A stretch of DNA of 64,000 bases, taken from NCBI RefSeq assembly GCF_017948245.1, contig NZ_CP072865.1, positions 769,501 to 833,500 of the forward strand, read 5' to 3'. Source of the DNA: Rhizobium sp. NLR16a (GTDB lineage: Bacteria > Pseudomonadota > Alphaproteobacteria > Rhizobiales > Rhizobiaceae). This document shows positions 26,681-36,321 of the stretch, piece by piece. The notes below the pieces were generated by a model that did not search any database, was not told where the DNA came from, and saw nothing but the letters and a program-made list of their open reading frames with translations. The translations under genes were made by a program, and so were the position numbers. Each line of letters begins with the position of its first letter. The stretch's first letter is position 1.

Positions 26681-27304
26681 ATGGCAGCCGAAGAAATCAG
26701 CGGACAGGCGGATGCGGCGGGGCTTGCCGCGCTGATTTCGCGCGCGTCGCAGGAAACCGCCGGCAAAAAACGAGGATTGCCCCCGGTCGAACGGTGGAAT
26801 CCGCCCTTCTGCGGGGATATCGACATGGAGATCAGGGCCGACGGCACCTGGTTCTACATGGGCACGCCGATCGGCCGGCCGGCGCTGGTGCGGCTTTTTT
26901 CGACGGTGTTGCGCAAGGACGAGGACGAAAAGACCTACCTCGTAACTCCTGTGGAAAAGGTCGGGATCAGGGTCGTGGACGCGCCGTTCGTCGCCGTGGA
27001 GATGAGCGTGACGGAGCGGGAGGGCAAACAGGTACTGACATTCCGCACCAATGTCGGTGATGTCGTGGAGGCGGGAGGAGGGCATCGGCTGCGCTTTGCC
27101 ATTGCGGGCGGCAATGCCGAACTGAAACCCTATCTGTATGTGCGCGGGCGGCTGGAGGCGCTGGTGTCGCGTGCGGTGATGTATGAACTGGCGGCACTCG
27201 GCGAGACGCTCGACGTGGAGGGGCGGGCGATGTTTGCGGTCCGCTCCGCCGGCGAGGTCTTTCCCGTCATGCCGGCCGACGAACTGGATGCGCTTTCCCG
27301 ATGA
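26681..27304 (+). CDS. DUF1285 family protein
   Basis: 207 residues. Family stretches: PPVERWNPPFCGDIDMEIRA, WFYMGTPIGRPALVRLFSTV and YLVTPVEKVGIRVVDAPFVA. Soluble, cytoplasmic, with a beta-rich two-domain fold reported for the family; role unknown. GGACGGAAG precedes ATG 26681. Its stop overlaps the next start (ATGA), beginning the DUF1285-NUDIX-cca operon, a grouping common in Rhizobiales. Confidence 0.88.
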   Translation: MAAEEISGQADAAGLAALISRASQETAGKKRGLPPVERWNPPFCGDIDMEIRADGTWFYMGTPIGRPALVRLFSTVLRKDEDEKTYLVTPVEKVGIRVVDAPFVAVEMSVTEREGKQVLTFRTNVGDVVEAGGGHRLRFAIAGGNAELKPYLYVRGRLEALVSRAVMYELAALGETLDVEGRAMFAVRSAGEVFPVMPADELDALSR

Positions 27305-27951
27305 ACGATGCGATCACCCAACGTTATCCGCTGTTCTCAGCAGCTGAATTCCGCCGCCGTGCGCTCGATCAGAATGGCGGGCCGGTGGACCATGCCTGGC
27401 GTGATCACGGCGACCATATCCTCAACCCCGATATCGTGGAGGAGATTGCGACCTTCAAGCTGCGCGATGCCGCCGTGCTCGTGCCCGTCGTCGACGACGG
27501 CGAGGAAGCGCGGGTGATCTTCACCAAGCGCACGGCGACGCTGCGCAAACATTCCGGTCAGATCGCCTTTCCCGGCGGCTCGATCGATCCGGCCGATATC
27601 TCGCCCGAAATGGCGGCGATCCGCGAGACGGAGGAGGAAATCGGCCTGCCCGGTTCCTTCGTCGAGACAGTCGGCAGGCTGCCGAATTATCTCGCTTCGA
27701 CCGGCTTCCGCATCACGCCCGTGCTCGGCGTCGTCAAGCGGGGTTTCGCGCTGACGCCGAACCCGGCCGAGGTGGACGAGGTGTTCGAGGTGCCGCTCTC
27801 CTTCCTGATGAATCCGGCCAATCATAACCGCGACAGGCGCGTGATCGACGGCATCGACCGGCATTTCTACCGCATGCCCTATGAAACCAGAATGATCTGG
27901 GGCATCACCGCCGGCATCGTCCGCACGCTCTACGAAAGGCTTTACGCATGA
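27301..27951 (+). CDS. CoA pyrophosphatase (NUDIX)
   Basis: 216 residues. NUDIX box GGSIDPADISPEMAAIRETE followed by EEIGL, preceded by the CoA-diphosphatase signature LRKHSGQIAFPGG, which distinguishes NudL/YeaB-like enzymes that split CoA to 4'-phosphopantetheine and 3',5'-ADP. Overlaps both neighbours by four bases (ATGA), so the three genes are translationally coupled. Confidence 0.92.
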   Translation: MNDAITQRYPLFSAAEFRRRALDQNGGPVDHAWRDHGDHILNPDIVEEIATFKLRDAAVLVPVVDDGEEARVIFTKRTATLRKHSGQIAFPGGSIDPADISPEMAAIRETEEEIGLPGSFVETVGRLPNYLASTGFRITPVLGVVKRGFALTPNPAEVDEVFEVPLSFLMNPANHNRDRRVIDGIDRHFYRMPYETRMIWGITAGIVRTLYERLYA

Positions 27952-29201
27952 CCGGCATTGCCGACCAGGCATGGTTCCGCGATCCGGCGCTCGCCCGGGT
28001 CCTGGCACTTCTCAATACCGATGACGGGGAAGGACGGGTGGTTGGCGGCGCGGTGCGCAACAGCCTGATGGGCCTGCCGGTCAGCGATATCGACATCGCC
28101 ACGACGCTGGCGCCCGAAATTGTCATGGAGCGGGCAGCAGTGGCCGGCATCAAGGCGGTGCCGACAGGGCTGCAGCACGGCACGGTGACGCTCGTCATCG
28201 ACGGCAAGCCCTTCGAGGTGACGACCCTGCGTACCGATGTCGAGACCGACGGACGCCGCGCCAAGGTCGCTTTCAGCACCGATTGGAAGGCCGATGCCGA
28301 ACGGCGCGACCTGACGATCAACGCGCTCTATGCCGATGCCAAGGGCGAGGTGGTGGATCTCGTCGGCGGGCTTGCGGACATCGAGACGCGCAAAATCCGC
28401 TTCATCGGCGATGCGGCAAGGCGTATCGCCGAGGACTATCTGCGCATCCTGCGCTTCTTCCGCTTCTTCGCCTATTACGGTTCCGGGCGGCCGGATCCCG
28501 AGGGTCTGAAAGCCTGTGCTGCGGCGCGTTCGAAACTGAAGACGCTCTCGGCCGAGCGCGTCTGGTCGGAGCTTAGAAAGCTGCTTGGTGCCGGCGATCC
28601 CGGCCGGGCGCTGCTCTGGATGCGGCAGGTGGCGGTGCTGACGGAAATTCTGCCGGAATCGGAGCGGTGGGGGATCGATGCAATCCCTTCTCTCGTTGCC
28701 ACCGAAAAGGCGCTCGGCTGGACGCCCGATCCGCTGTTGCGCCTTGCGGCGATCGTGCCGCCCGATGCGGCGCGGCTCACGGCGCTTGCGGCCCGGCTGA
28801 AGCTCTCGAATGCGGAAGCCGCCACCCTGACGGCCTGGGCGAAAGCGGAACCGGTCAATGACGAGATATCGCCGGCCGCCTTCGAGCGACTGCTTTACCG
28901 CAACGGCGCGGACGGTATCACGACGCGGCTGAAGTTGGCGCTCGGCGTTGCGCGCGGCAAGGCCGAAGGCGATCTTGGCGAAATGGCGCGCTCCGCGCGG
29001 CTCGGCAAGCTCCTGGATCAGGCCGTGAACTGGAAGAAGCCGCAATTTCCTCTAAATGGCGGCGATGTGATGGCGGCGGGCATCGCATCCGGTCCCCGCG
29101 TCGGGGAACTGCTTGCGGTGCTGGAAAACCAGTGGGTAGAGGAGAATTTCGCCGCTGACCGGCCAGCACTGCTCGCCCGGCTGCAGGAACGCATCCAATA
29201 G
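27948..29201 (+). CDS. cca: CCA tRNA nucleotidyltransferase
   Basis: Adds or repairs the 3' CCA end of tRNA (or, in some bacteria, poly(A) tails). 417 residues. Nucleotidyltransferase head with VVGGAVRNSLMGLPVSDIDI (G-G-x-V-R-D-like plus D-x-D), the RRDLTINALYAD motif, and the neck segment RIAEDYLRILRFFRFFAYYG. The C-terminal half is helical. Last gene of the operon. Class II type; poly(A) versus CCA activity cannot be separated reliably by eye. Confidence 0.95.
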   Translation: MTGIADQAWFRDPALARVLALLNTDDGEGRVVGGAVRNSLMGLPVSDIDIATTLAPEIVMERAAVAGIKAVPTGLQHGTVTLVIDGKPFEVTTLRTDVETDGRRAKVAFSTDWKADAERRDLTINALYADAKGEVVDLVGGLADIETRKIRFIGDAARRIAEDYLRILRFFRFFAYYGSGRPDPEGLKACAAARSKLKTLSAERVWSELRKLLGAGDPGRALLWMRQVAVLTEILPESERWGIDAIPSLVATEKALGWTPDPLLRLAAIVPPDAARLTALAARLKLSNAEAATLTAWAKAEPVNDEISPAAFERLLYRNGADGITTRLKLALGVARGKAEGDLGEMARSARLGKLLDQAVNWKKPQFPLNGGDVMAAGIASGPRVGELLAVLENQWVEENFAADRPALLARLQERIQ

Positions 29202-29271
29202 GGATTATACGCCGCATCGGGTGGATGCGGCGCTGTCATAGTCGTCGCTGCCAGGACGCGGGCACCCGCTC

Positions 29272-29457
29272 TCAGGCGGCGGTGGCCTCGTCGCGGATGC
29301 GTGCCTTGATGTTGTCAACCATGTTTTCGCGTATGATCGTTTCGCCGTGAGCAGTCTTCAGGTGCTCAACGGCGCGGCGAACCACTTCTGCGTCATTATC
29401 CGCCCGGGTGTGCCAGGCGCAGCCGGGAACGAGCGTGCCACATTCGAAAAGTCGCAT
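29272..29457 (-). CDS. DUF1059 small protein
   Basis: 61 residues from the ATG at 29457, with GAGGAGAAAACC just upstream. MRLFECGTLVPGCAWHTRAD and EHLKTAHGE fit DUF1059, a family of small proteins with two conserved Cys (positions 6 and 13) and His residues suggestive of metal binding. Role unknown. Longer in-frame extensions upstream lack a start with a ribosome site. Confidence 0.85.
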   Translation of the reverse strand: MRLFECGTLVPGCAWHTRADNDAEVVRRAVEHLKTAHGETIIRENMVDNIKARIRDEATAA

Positions 29458-29569
29458 GGTTTTCTCCTCTGTCTGGAACGCAACGGCCATCGCGTTCTCA
29501 CGCGATTGATGAAATGTACGTGCGAAGAGAAGGTTCCGGCCGGCAGGAGGTGGCGACCGGAGAAGGTGT

Positions 29570-29833
29570 TCAGTCGGGCATCGCCCAGGCTTTGAAAGTA
29601 TCCGAGAGATGGCCCGGCGTGTTGCTGTTGGCTGCGTCGTTCTGCAGTTCCTCCGGCGACTTTCCGCCGGCCAGTTGCAGCTTGACCTGCTCGATGAAGC
29701 AGCACAGCGGCAGATCGGAGCCACTCTTGGCCCGCAGTTTCTCGGCAATGCGGATAAGGAACTCGGGTGTGTCGATTGCACGGAATGTTTCCTGGACATC
29801 CGTGGACGCAGGCGAGCCGCTTTCTGTCGTCAT
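29570..29833 (-). CDS. Small hypothetical protein
   Basis: 87 residues from the ATG at 29833, with a strong GGAGGAGGA upstream. Helical, with two adjacent Cys (LPLCCFIEQVKLQLAGG) and no signal or membrane segment. I do not recognise a family. It lies 112 bases ahead of the DUF1059 gene on the same strand, so the two may share a transcript. Confidence 0.7.
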   Translation of the reverse strand: MTTESGSPASTDVQETFRAIDTPEFLIRIAEKLRAKSGSDLPLCCFIEQVKLQLAGGKSPEELQNDAANSNTPGHLSDTFKAWAMPD

Positions 29834-29935
29834 GACAATCCTCCTCCGATTGTTACGCACGTACATATAAAGTTAGGACTCACTGAATTTTTATGAAGGT
29901 CCCTCAGTTCGAATAATCGATGAGATTTTACAGTC

Positions 29936-30847
29936 TCACGGCCAGCGCACGACAGGCGGCAGCGAGGAGAGAATGGATTCGACGTTGCCGCCGGTCTTCA
30001 GGCCGAAGATCGTGCCGCGATCATACAGCAGATTGAATTCGACGTAGCGGCCCCGGCGGATCAATTGTTCGTCACGATCGGCCTCCGTCCACAACTTGTT
30101 GAAGTTGGAGCGAACGATCTTCGGATAGACCATGGCGAAAGCCCTGCCGACATCGCGCGTGAAGGCGAAATCGGCGTCCCAGCCGCCGGCTTCTTCGCTC
30201 GAATGCAGCCAATCGAAGAAGATGCCGCCGATGCCGCGGGGCTCGTTGCGATGCTTGAGGAAAAAATAGTCGTCGCACCAGCCCTTGTAGGCATCGTAAT
30301 CGGCGACGGCATGGTTTCGGCAGGCGATTTCCATGGCTTTGTGGAAGAGCTGGCTGTCCTCATCCTCCTGGGTGCGGCGGCGCGACAGCACCGGCGTCAG
30401 ATCGGCGCCGCCGCCGAACCAGCGGCTTGTTGTGACCACCATGCGGGTGTTCATATGCACCGTGGGAACATTGGGGTTGACGGGATGGGCGATCAGCGAA
30501 ATGCCCGAGGCCCAGAAACGCGGATCGTCCTTGGCACCCGGTATCTGGGTGCGAAAGTCCGGTGAGAATTCGCCGTGAACGGTAGAGGTGTGGACGCCGA
30601 CCTTCTCGAACACGCGGCCTTCCATCATCGACATGCGGCCACCGCCGCCAGCGCCTTCTTCACGCGACCAGTCCTTGGCGACGAAGCGGCCGGGCTCCTG
30701 ATCGGACAAGGGGCCTTGCAGTTCGTCTTCGAGGGCTTCGAAGGAGGCGCAGATCGTATCGCGCAGTCCTTCGAACCAGTTGCGGGCGGCCGCCTTCTTC
30801 TCTTCGATATCCGCAGGCAAGCCGATCGGCAGTTCCGGTCTTTCCAT
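29936..30847 (-). CDS. hemF: Oxygen-dependent coproporphyrinogen III oxidase
   Basis: Oxidative decarboxylation of coproporphyrinogen III to protoporphyrinogen IX in heme synthesis; cytoplasmic homodimer. 303 residues, as usual. Conserved segments: [67 protein letters not shown] core (read in two parts), and the C-terminal [16 protein letters not shown] monocistronic aerobic enzyme; the oxygen-independent hemN would be expected elsewhere. Confidence 0.97.
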   Translation of the reverse strand: MERPELPIGLPADIEEKKAAARNWFEGLRDTICASFEALEDELQGPLSDQEPGRFVAKDWSREEGAGGGGRMSMMEGRVFEKVGVHTSTVHGEFSPDFRTQIPGAKDDPRFWASGISLIAHPVNPNVPTVHMNTRMVVTTSRWFGGGADLTPVLSRRRTQEDEDSQLFHKAMEIACRNHAVADYDAYKGWCDDYFFLKHRNEPRGIGGIFFDWLHSSEEAGGWDADFAFTRDVGRAFAMVYPKIVRSNFNKLWTEADRDEQLIRRGRYVEFNLLYDRGTIFGLKTGGNVESILSSLPPVVRWP

Positions 30848-31015
30848 GTCACGCCTCCGCGGCCGGCATCCGTTCAGGATGCGACTCGCTCATTCCCTGT
30901 TGCCCGCCACATCTAGCAGGTGGCGCCGCCTCTCGCCAAGGCTGCGGCCGGGGCATCGAGATTCGACTCGCAAAGCAAGGGTTTCGATACTATCTTTTCG
31001 GCAGAGGTAGGGTTG

Positions 31016-31276
31016 ATGGCAAAAATTCCAGGACCTCCGTCCTTCGACGGCCTGAAGCGCAGAATGGCGAGACACCGGGCGGAAAATCCTGCCCGCAAGA
31101 AAGACCATTTCGTGCGTGAGACATATTGCCTCGGCCTCCTCGATGCCCGCGCCAAGGCGCGCGAATGGTTCGACGAATATCCGAAAGCGGCCTATTGGAC
31201 CGAGGTCGAAAGCTGGCGTCAGCTCGACGGCGACCAGATCGAATTCACCATGCGCCGTCTGCCTTCGGCCGACTGA
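31016..31276 (+). CDS. Small conserved hypothetical protein
   Basis: 86 residues from the ATG at 31016 (GAGGTAGGG upstream). Very basic N-terminal half (KRRMARHRAENPARKKDHF), then an aromatic region (YPKAAYWTEVESWRQ). No signal or membrane segments. I do not recognise a named family, although the pattern looks like a short nucleic-acid-binding protein; that is inference. Convergent with the Na/Pi cotransporter with a three-base gap. Confidence 0.65.
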   Translation: MAKIPGPPSFDGLKRRMARHRAENPARKKDHFVRETYCLGLLDARAKAREWFDEYPKAAYWTEVESWRQLDGDQIEFTMRRLPSAD

Positions 31277-31279
31277 CCG

Positions 31280-32926
31280 TCACTCCGCGACAGCACGCAC
31301 GCGGCTTTCGATCAGAAGGCCGCTTTCATCCAGGATCGGATGCGCCACCGAGACGATGTGGGCGTTGATCCTCTTCAGGTCACGCAGCATATCGAGATGC
31401 AGCGAGCTTGTCTGCAGACTGTCGGCGCGTCCGTCACGCAGGCGCTCCAGATGGTGTTCGGCCGACTGTTTCTCCATGCGCCGGACCTCTACCTTTGTCT
31501 CCATCATCTGACGCGCAAGATTGAAATCGCGAGTGACGAAGATCGTCTGGGCGACACGAAGATTGTCGATCGTCAGGTCGAACAGCTTACGCAATTCCTG
31601 ATGACCGTCGTCGGAAAACCTGAGCCCGAGCGAGATCTTCTTCGATATCTGCTCCAGCAAGCCTTTCTCGATGATATCGCCCATATGTTCGAGATTGATG
31701 GCATAATCGATGATAACGATCGAACGGCGGGCGTTCTCGTCGCTGAGCCCCTCGCGGCCGAGCTTCGAGAGATAGACCTTCACCGCCTGCTGCAGCTTGT
31801 CGACACGCTCTTCGAGGATCGCGATTTCGGAAAGCTTGGAAGAGTCATTGCCTTCGAAGGCCTCGGAGACTCGGATCAGCATGCGCTCGATGATGTCGCC
31901 GATGCCGAGCACTTCGCGGGTGGCGCTGGTCAAAGCAATGACGGGCGTCGAAAGCTCATGGGCGTCCAGATATTTCGGAGCCGTGTCCGGCTCGGCCTGA
32001 TCCGGAACCAGTCGGGTCATCAGCGTGGCGAGCGGCCTCGAAAAGGGCCAGGCGAGGGCGGCGAGCAGAACATTGAAAAGCAGATGCGCATCGACTGGGA
32101 GCTTTGACGGTCCGAAGGGCAGCACCTGAATGAATTCCGCGCCGTAGCCCGCGAGCGGCAGGGCGATGATGCAGCCGAGCGCACGGACGGCGAGATTGCC
32201 GAACGTGACGCGTCGCGCCGAAACCGGCCCGGACATCGTCGCGACGACGGGCGGTATCGCGCCGCCGAGATTGGCGCCGAGCACGAGCACGATGACGAGT
32301 TCGGCAGAGATCAGGCCGGCCGAGGCGAGCGACAGGATGAGCACCACCACAGCCAGACTGGACGATGAGACGAAGGCGAGCGCTGCCGAGAAAAGGAGCG
32401 CCACGGGCAGAGCGCCATCCAGCAGACTGATGAAAGCGGCGAGAGCGGGGGAGGCGCGCATCGGCTCCGTCGCAAGGCTCAGGAGATGCAGCGACAACAG
32501 CATCAGGCCGATCCCGATCAGCGCTGCGCCGCCGCCTTGGCGGGTGCTGGAGCGGCCGCGGTAAAGCACGATGCCGGAGAGGATCAGGAGCGGTGAGAGC
32601 CATTCGATGCCTGTCGCGACGATCCATGCAGTGATCGCCGTGCCGACATTGGCGCCGAGCAGGACGAGCTGGGCCATGCGCGGATTGATCAGATCACGTT
32701 CGACGAAGGAGGCGGTCATCAGCGCTGTTGCCGTCGAGCTCTGCAGCGCGACGGTCGCGACAAGTCCCGACAGGAATGAGCGAAGGCCGCCGCGCGTGCC
32801 GGTCGCCAGCCCCGTTCTCAGCCGGGCGCCGAAGGCCCTGGACACGCCGTCCTTCACCTGCGCGAGGCCGAACAGCAGCAGCGCCACGGCTCCGAACAGG
32901 TTGATCATGATGATCGTAGAATCCAT
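31280..32926 (-). CDS. Na+/Pi cotransporter family protein with PhoU-like tail
   Basis: 548 residues. The two inverted Na_Pi_cotrans repeats are visible: ALQSSTATALMTASF (Q-S-S-S/T motif, residues about 60-75) and SSSLAVVVLILSLASAGLI, with about eight membrane segments in the first 330 residues. Residues about 340-548 are a cytoplasmic helical PhoU-like domain (IERMLIRVSEAFEGND ... HMGDIIEKGLLEQI). Imports phosphate with Na+, or regulates it. Upstream, TGTCGGAAATCGACA (palindrome, about 33072-33086) might be an operator; no convincing PHO box was found. Confidence 0.9.
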   Translation of the reverse strand: MDSTIIMINLFGAVALLLFGLAQVKDGVSRAFGARLRTGLATGTRGGLRSFLSGLVATVALQSSTATALMTASFVERDLINPRMAQLVLLGANVGTAITAWIVATGIEWLSPLLILSGIVLYRGRSSTRQGGGAALIGIGLMLLSLHLLSLATEPMRASPALAAFISLLDGALPVALLFSAALAFVSSSSLAVVVLILSLASAGLISAELVIVLVLGANLGGAIPPVVATMSGPVSARRVTFGNLAVRALGCIIALPLAGYGAEFIQVLPFGPSKLPVDAHLLFNVLLAALAWPFSRPLATLMTRLVPDQAEPDTAPKYLDAHELSTPVIALTSATREVLGIGDIIERMLIRVSEAFEGNDSSKLSEIAILEERVDKLQQAVKVYLSKLGREGLSDENARRSIVIIDYAINLEHMGDIIEKGLLEQISKKISLGLRFSDDGHQELRKLFDLTIDNLRVAQTIFVTRDFNLARQMMETKVEVRRMEKQSAEHHLERLRDGRADSLQTSSLHLDMLRDLKRINAHIVSVAHPILDESGLLIESRVRAVAE

Positions 32927-33121
32927 TTTCTTGTTTTATTCTGCTTTCGTCAGTCTAAGGGCGTCGGCCTGATGGCCAATCTTCCCAAGTTATTGAAATT
33001 GTGAAAATCGTGCGGGGGTTTTGATTGTCCGGCTAATGAATATACGCCGGTTTGATCGATTGACAATGTCGATTTCCGACACTTGTTGATATATTCGGCA
33101 ATCCGTTCAGACAGCCGCCGA

Positions 33122-33583
33122 TCAAGCCCAGACGGTTTGGCGCATCGCCTCGCCGACGATCATGGCCGCCGAGACTGCGACATTGATCGACCGCTGGCCT
33201 TCGACCATCGGAACGAGGATGCGGGCGTCGGCTCTCTCGTGCACGTGATCCGGCACGCCGGCGCTTTCGCGCCCAAACAGCAGGACATCATCCGGGCGGA
33301 AGGCGAAGTCGGTGTAGCGGTCGGCGGCCTTGGTCGAGGCGAGGATCAGGCGCCGGCCTGATGTGGCGCGCCAGGCCTCGAAGCGGTCCCAGCTGACGTG
33401 GCGGGTCAGCGCCGCGGCGGCGATATAATCCATGCCCGATCGTTTCAGGTTGCGGTCGGAGACGTCGAAGCCGGCGGGCTCGATCAGATCCACGGCAAAG
33501 CCGAGGCAGGCTGCAAGGCGCAGGATCGTGCCGGTATTGCCGGGAATGTCCGGCTGATAGAGTGCCAGTCTGAGGTTCGCCAT
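33122..33583 (-). CDS. trmL: tRNA (cytidine(34)-2'-O)-methyltransferase
   Basis: Methylates the ribose of the wobble base in certain leucine tRNAs. 153 residues, the small SPOUT family. LALYQPDIPGNTGTILRLAACLG at the N-terminus, LLFGRESAGVP and LVPMVEGQRSINVAVSAAM at the C-terminal knot are diagnostic. Single gene; its start at 33583 is the first Met. Confidence 0.95.
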   Translation of the reverse strand: MANLRLALYQPDIPGNTGTILRLAACLGFAVDLIEPAGFDVSDRNLKRSGMDYIAAAALTRHVSWDRFEAWRATSGRRLILASTKAADRYTDFAFRPDDVLLFGRESAGVPDHVHERADARILVPMVEGQRSINVAVSAAMIVGEAMRQTVWA

Positions 33584-33967
33584 GTATGCGCCGCTTGTTC
33601 GTTTAGACGCGGGGAGGCCTAATACAACTGTGATTTCGGCGCAACAGGACGCGGTTTGGCCCTAAAACGCGCTATTTGCGCCAGTTCAGGTCTGGAAGTT
33701 TCGCACTTTTCGCGTTATGCATGCACATCTTCGAACGCCAGCAGGGAGGGCCTCATGAATATTTTGCTCATTTCGCGCTTTCCTGCCGTGATGCCGATCA
33801 AGGCGACATGGCACCGCTAGAGCGGGCTTCTTTCTAAAACTTCCCTTTTGATCCATTGTGCGGCTGTTTCAGCCTCGCCCCTTGAACGTCCGGTTCCCAT
33901 ATGTGCTTGCATGCGCCGGGATGGCGCGAAGCCGGGAGCCGGAACGGTGATGTTTCGGAGCAATTTC
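33584..33967. other. Intergenic region between trmL and the first ABC exporter
   Basis: 384 bases between divergent genes, so it must hold both promoters; I cannot assign either confidently. It contains one small open frame with a good ribosome site (33755-33820, listed separately). Confidence 0.5.
33755..33820 (+). CDS. Possible small protein or upstream ORF (21 aa)
   Basis: ATG at 33755 follows GGAGGG with good spacing, and the frame reads MNILLISRFPAVMPIKATWH then Arg and TAG. It is hydrophobic then basic. It lies about 150 bases ahead of the ABC exporter and might be a regulatory upstream peptide. There is no family recognition, so it could be chance. Confidence 0.3.
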   Translation: MNILLISRFPAVMPIKATWHR

Positions 33968-35824
33968 ATGTTTGGCTGGTTCGAGCAGCGACTCAATCCC
34001 TTTCCGAGCGAGGAGCCCGTCGCCCCCCCGAAAGGTCTCTTTGCCTTCTGCTGGCATTACAGCAAGCCGGCAGCGCCGTGGCTCGGCCTGATGGCAGTGC
34101 TGACGTCGCTGATCGCCATCGGCGAAGTGGCGCTCTTCCAGTTCCTCGGCGACATCGTCGACTGGCTGACCAATGCCGATCGCGCCACCTTCCTGCAGAC
34201 GGAAGGCCACAAGCTGTTCTGGATGGCGGCTCTGGTGCTGGTCGGCTTGCCGCTGGCGGCAGGGCTCGATTCCCTCATCATGCACCAGATGCTGCTCGGC
34301 AATTATCCGATGATGGCGCGCTGGCAGATGCACCGCTTCCTGCTGCGCCACAGCATGACCTTCTTCGCCAACGAGTTTGCCGGGCGTGTCGCGACCAAGG
34401 TGATGCAGACCTCGCTTGCGGTGCGCGAAACGGTGATGAAGATCCTCGACGTCTTCGTCTATGTCGTCAGCTATTTCCTGACGATGATCATCGTGATTGC
34501 CGCGGCCGACTGGCGGCTGATGATCCCGATTCTCATCTGGCTCGCAGTCTATGTCAGCATCGTCTCTTACTTCGTGCCCCGGCTTCGCAAGCTCGCGGCC
34601 CAGCAGGCGGATGCGCGCTCGATGATGACGGGCCGCGTGGTCGACAGCTATACGAACATCGCAACCGTCAAGCTGTTCTCGCATGCGGGACGCGAGGAGA
34701 TCTATGCCAAACAGGGCATGGACGAGTTCCTGCAGACCGTGCACAAGCAGATGCGAAAGGTGACGCTGTTCCATATCAGCGTCTACCTGAACAACTGCGT
34801 CGCGCTCTTTGTCGTCTCGGGCCTGTCGATCTGGTTTTGGCTGAACGGGGCGATCTCGGTCGGAGCGATCGCCATCGCCATCGGTCTTGCCATGCGCGTC
34901 AACGGCATGTCGCAGTGGATCATGTGGGAAGTCTCGGCGCTGTTCGAGAATATCGGCACGGTCTATGACGGCATGGAGATGATGAGCAAGCAGCACGACA
35001 TCATCGACCAGCCGAATGCGCCCGCAATGACGGCCAAGAAGGGGGCGATCCATTACGATCGCATTCGCTTCCACTATGGCAAGGGCAAGGGTGTCATCGA
35101 CAATCTGTCGCTTGACATCAAGGCAGGCGAGAAGGTGGGTCTGGTCGGTCGTTCCGGCGCCGGCAAGACGACGCTGATGAACCTGCTGCTGCGCTTCTAT
35201 GACCTGGAGGCCGGCCGCATCACGATCGACGGGCAGGATATATCAGGCGTCTCGCAGGAGAGCCTGCGTTCGCTGATCGGCGTGGTGACGCAGGACACCT
35301 CGCTGCTGCACCGTTCGATCCGCGACAACATCGCCTATGGCCGGCCGGAGGCCACCGACGCCGAAGTGATCGAAGCGGCCAAACGCGCCAATGCCTGGGA
35401 GTTCATCGAAGGGCTCGTTGACATGCAGGGCCGCCAGGGGCTCGACGCGCAGGTCGGCGAGCGCGGCGTCAAGCTCTCAGGTGGTCAGCGGCAGCGGATC
35501 GCGATCGCCCGCGTCTTCCTAAAGGATGCGCCGATCCTCGTGCTCGACGAGGCAACCTCGGCACTCGATTCCGAAGTCGAGGCGGCGATCCAAGAAAACC
35601 TCTTCGCCCTGATGGAGGGCAAGACGGTGATCGCGATCGCCCACCGGCTTTCGACGCTGACGGAGATGGACCGGCTGATCGTGCTCGACAAGGGGCGGAT
35701 CGTCGAGGCCGGTTCGCACGCCGAACTGATCGGAAGCGGCGGCATCTACGCCGACCTCTGGAACCGCCAGTCCGGCGGCTTCCTCTCCGATCATGCCGAA
35801 GAGGCGGAAGAGGCCGCGGAATAA
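33968..35824 (+). CDS. ABC exporter, fused membrane and ATPase domains
   Basis: 618 residues from ATG 33968 (GGAG 7 bases upstream); ATG 33950 is possible. N-terminal six-helix exporter domain (about 40-330), then a nucleotide-binding domain with Walker A VGRSGAGKTT, signature LSGGQRQRIA, Walker B/D-loop LVLDEATSALDSE and an H-loop IAHRLST, all intact, so both sites of a homodimer should work. MsbA-like family; cargo unknown (lipid, peptide or drug). Closely related to the second exporter at 36322, suggesting duplication or heterodimer formation. Confidence 0.93.
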   Translation: MFGWFEQRLNPFPSEEPVAPPKGLFAFCWHYSKPAAPWLGLMAVLTSLIAIGEVALFQFLGDIVDWLTNADRATFLQTEGHKLFWMAALVLVGLPLAAGLDSLIMHQMLLGNYPMMARWQMHRFLLRHSMTFFANEFAGRVATKVMQTSLAVRETVMKILDVFVYVVSYFLTMIIVIAAADWRLMIPILIWLAVYVSIVSYFVPRLRKLAAQQADARSMMTGRVVDSYTNIATVKLFSHAGREEIYAKQGMDEFLQTVHKQMRKVTLFHISVYLNNCVALFVVSGLSIWFWLNGAISVGAIAIAIGLAMRVNGMSQWIMWEVSALFENIGTVYDGMEMMSKQHDIIDQPNAPAMTAKKGAIHYDRIRFHYGKGKGVIDNLSLDIKAGEKVGLVGRSGAGKTTLMNLLLRFYDLEAGRITIDGQDISGVSQESLRSLIGVVTQDTSLLHRSIRDNIAYGRPEATDAEVIEAAKRANAWEFIEGLVDMQGRQGLDAQVGERGVKLSGGQRQRIAIARVFLKDAPILVLDEATSALDSEVEAAIQENLFALMEGKTVIAIAHRLSTLTEMDRLIVLDKGRIVEAGSHAELIGSGGIYADLWNRQSGGFLSDHAEEAEEAAE

Positions 35825-35831
35825 GAATCGA

Positions 35832-35861
35832 CCCTCCCGGCGTGAGCGGGGAGGGCATTTT
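35832..35861 (+). terminator. Intrinsic terminator after the first ABC exporter
   Basis: CCCTCCC (35832-35838) pairs with GGGAGGG (35849-35855), followed by CATTTTC. Confidence 0.65.
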
Positions 35862-35930
35862 CATGATTTCGATGATTTGTGCTCGCGAGACGATTGTCGA
35901 AGACCGGATGCGCTCGTGCCGGCGTTCTTT

Positions 35931-36161
35931 TCAAAGACTGTCGGCCCAGTCGATCACGCGGTCATGTCCGACGACGACGATGCTGTTGGCGGCCGCGATC
36001 GTGCGCAGCGCCACGATGCGGCGGCGCTCCTCGCTGTCGAGCCAGGCGGCGATAGCCTCGATGACGATCTCGTCGCGCGGCAACGCCAGGTCGAGAGCCA
36101 GGGCATCCAACCTTTCTGCAAGCGGAAGCGGAATATGCGCATCGAGCATTTTCGTTTCCAT
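35931..36161 (-). CDS. Orphan ribbon-helix-helix (CopG/RHH) protein
   Basis: 76 residues from the ATG at 36161. The N-terminus DAHIPLPLAERLDALALDLA followed by LPRDEIVIEAIAAWLD fits a ribbon-helix-helix DNA-binding domain as in antitoxins of the CopG/ParD group. The C-terminus (VVVGHDRVIDWADSL) resembles the toxin-binding tail of such antitoxins. No toxin gene is adjacent; neighbours are two ABC exporters. It may regulate itself or the flanking exporter. Confidence 0.65.
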   Translation of the reverse strand: METKMLDAHIPLPLAERLDALALDLALPRDEIVIEAIAAWLDSEERRRIVALRTIAAANSIVVVGHDRVIDWADSL

Positions 36162-36321
36162 GACGTCTCTCCGGTTAAGCGCGATCCTATCGTCAGATTG
36201 TGACGGGTTCGGGGGCAATCAATGGCGATGCCGCCGATGTTATCGTCTATTACCAAAATATAAGGTTGCGTCCGCTTTTCATTCCCTTTGCCACTCCCCT
36301 CAATCCGCCTATATCGCTTGC

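Noticed and set aside
32927..33121. Possible PHO box upstream of the Na/Pi cotransporter
   Set aside because: TGTC repeats are 16 bases apart, not the 11 of a PHO box; only a short palindrome remains.
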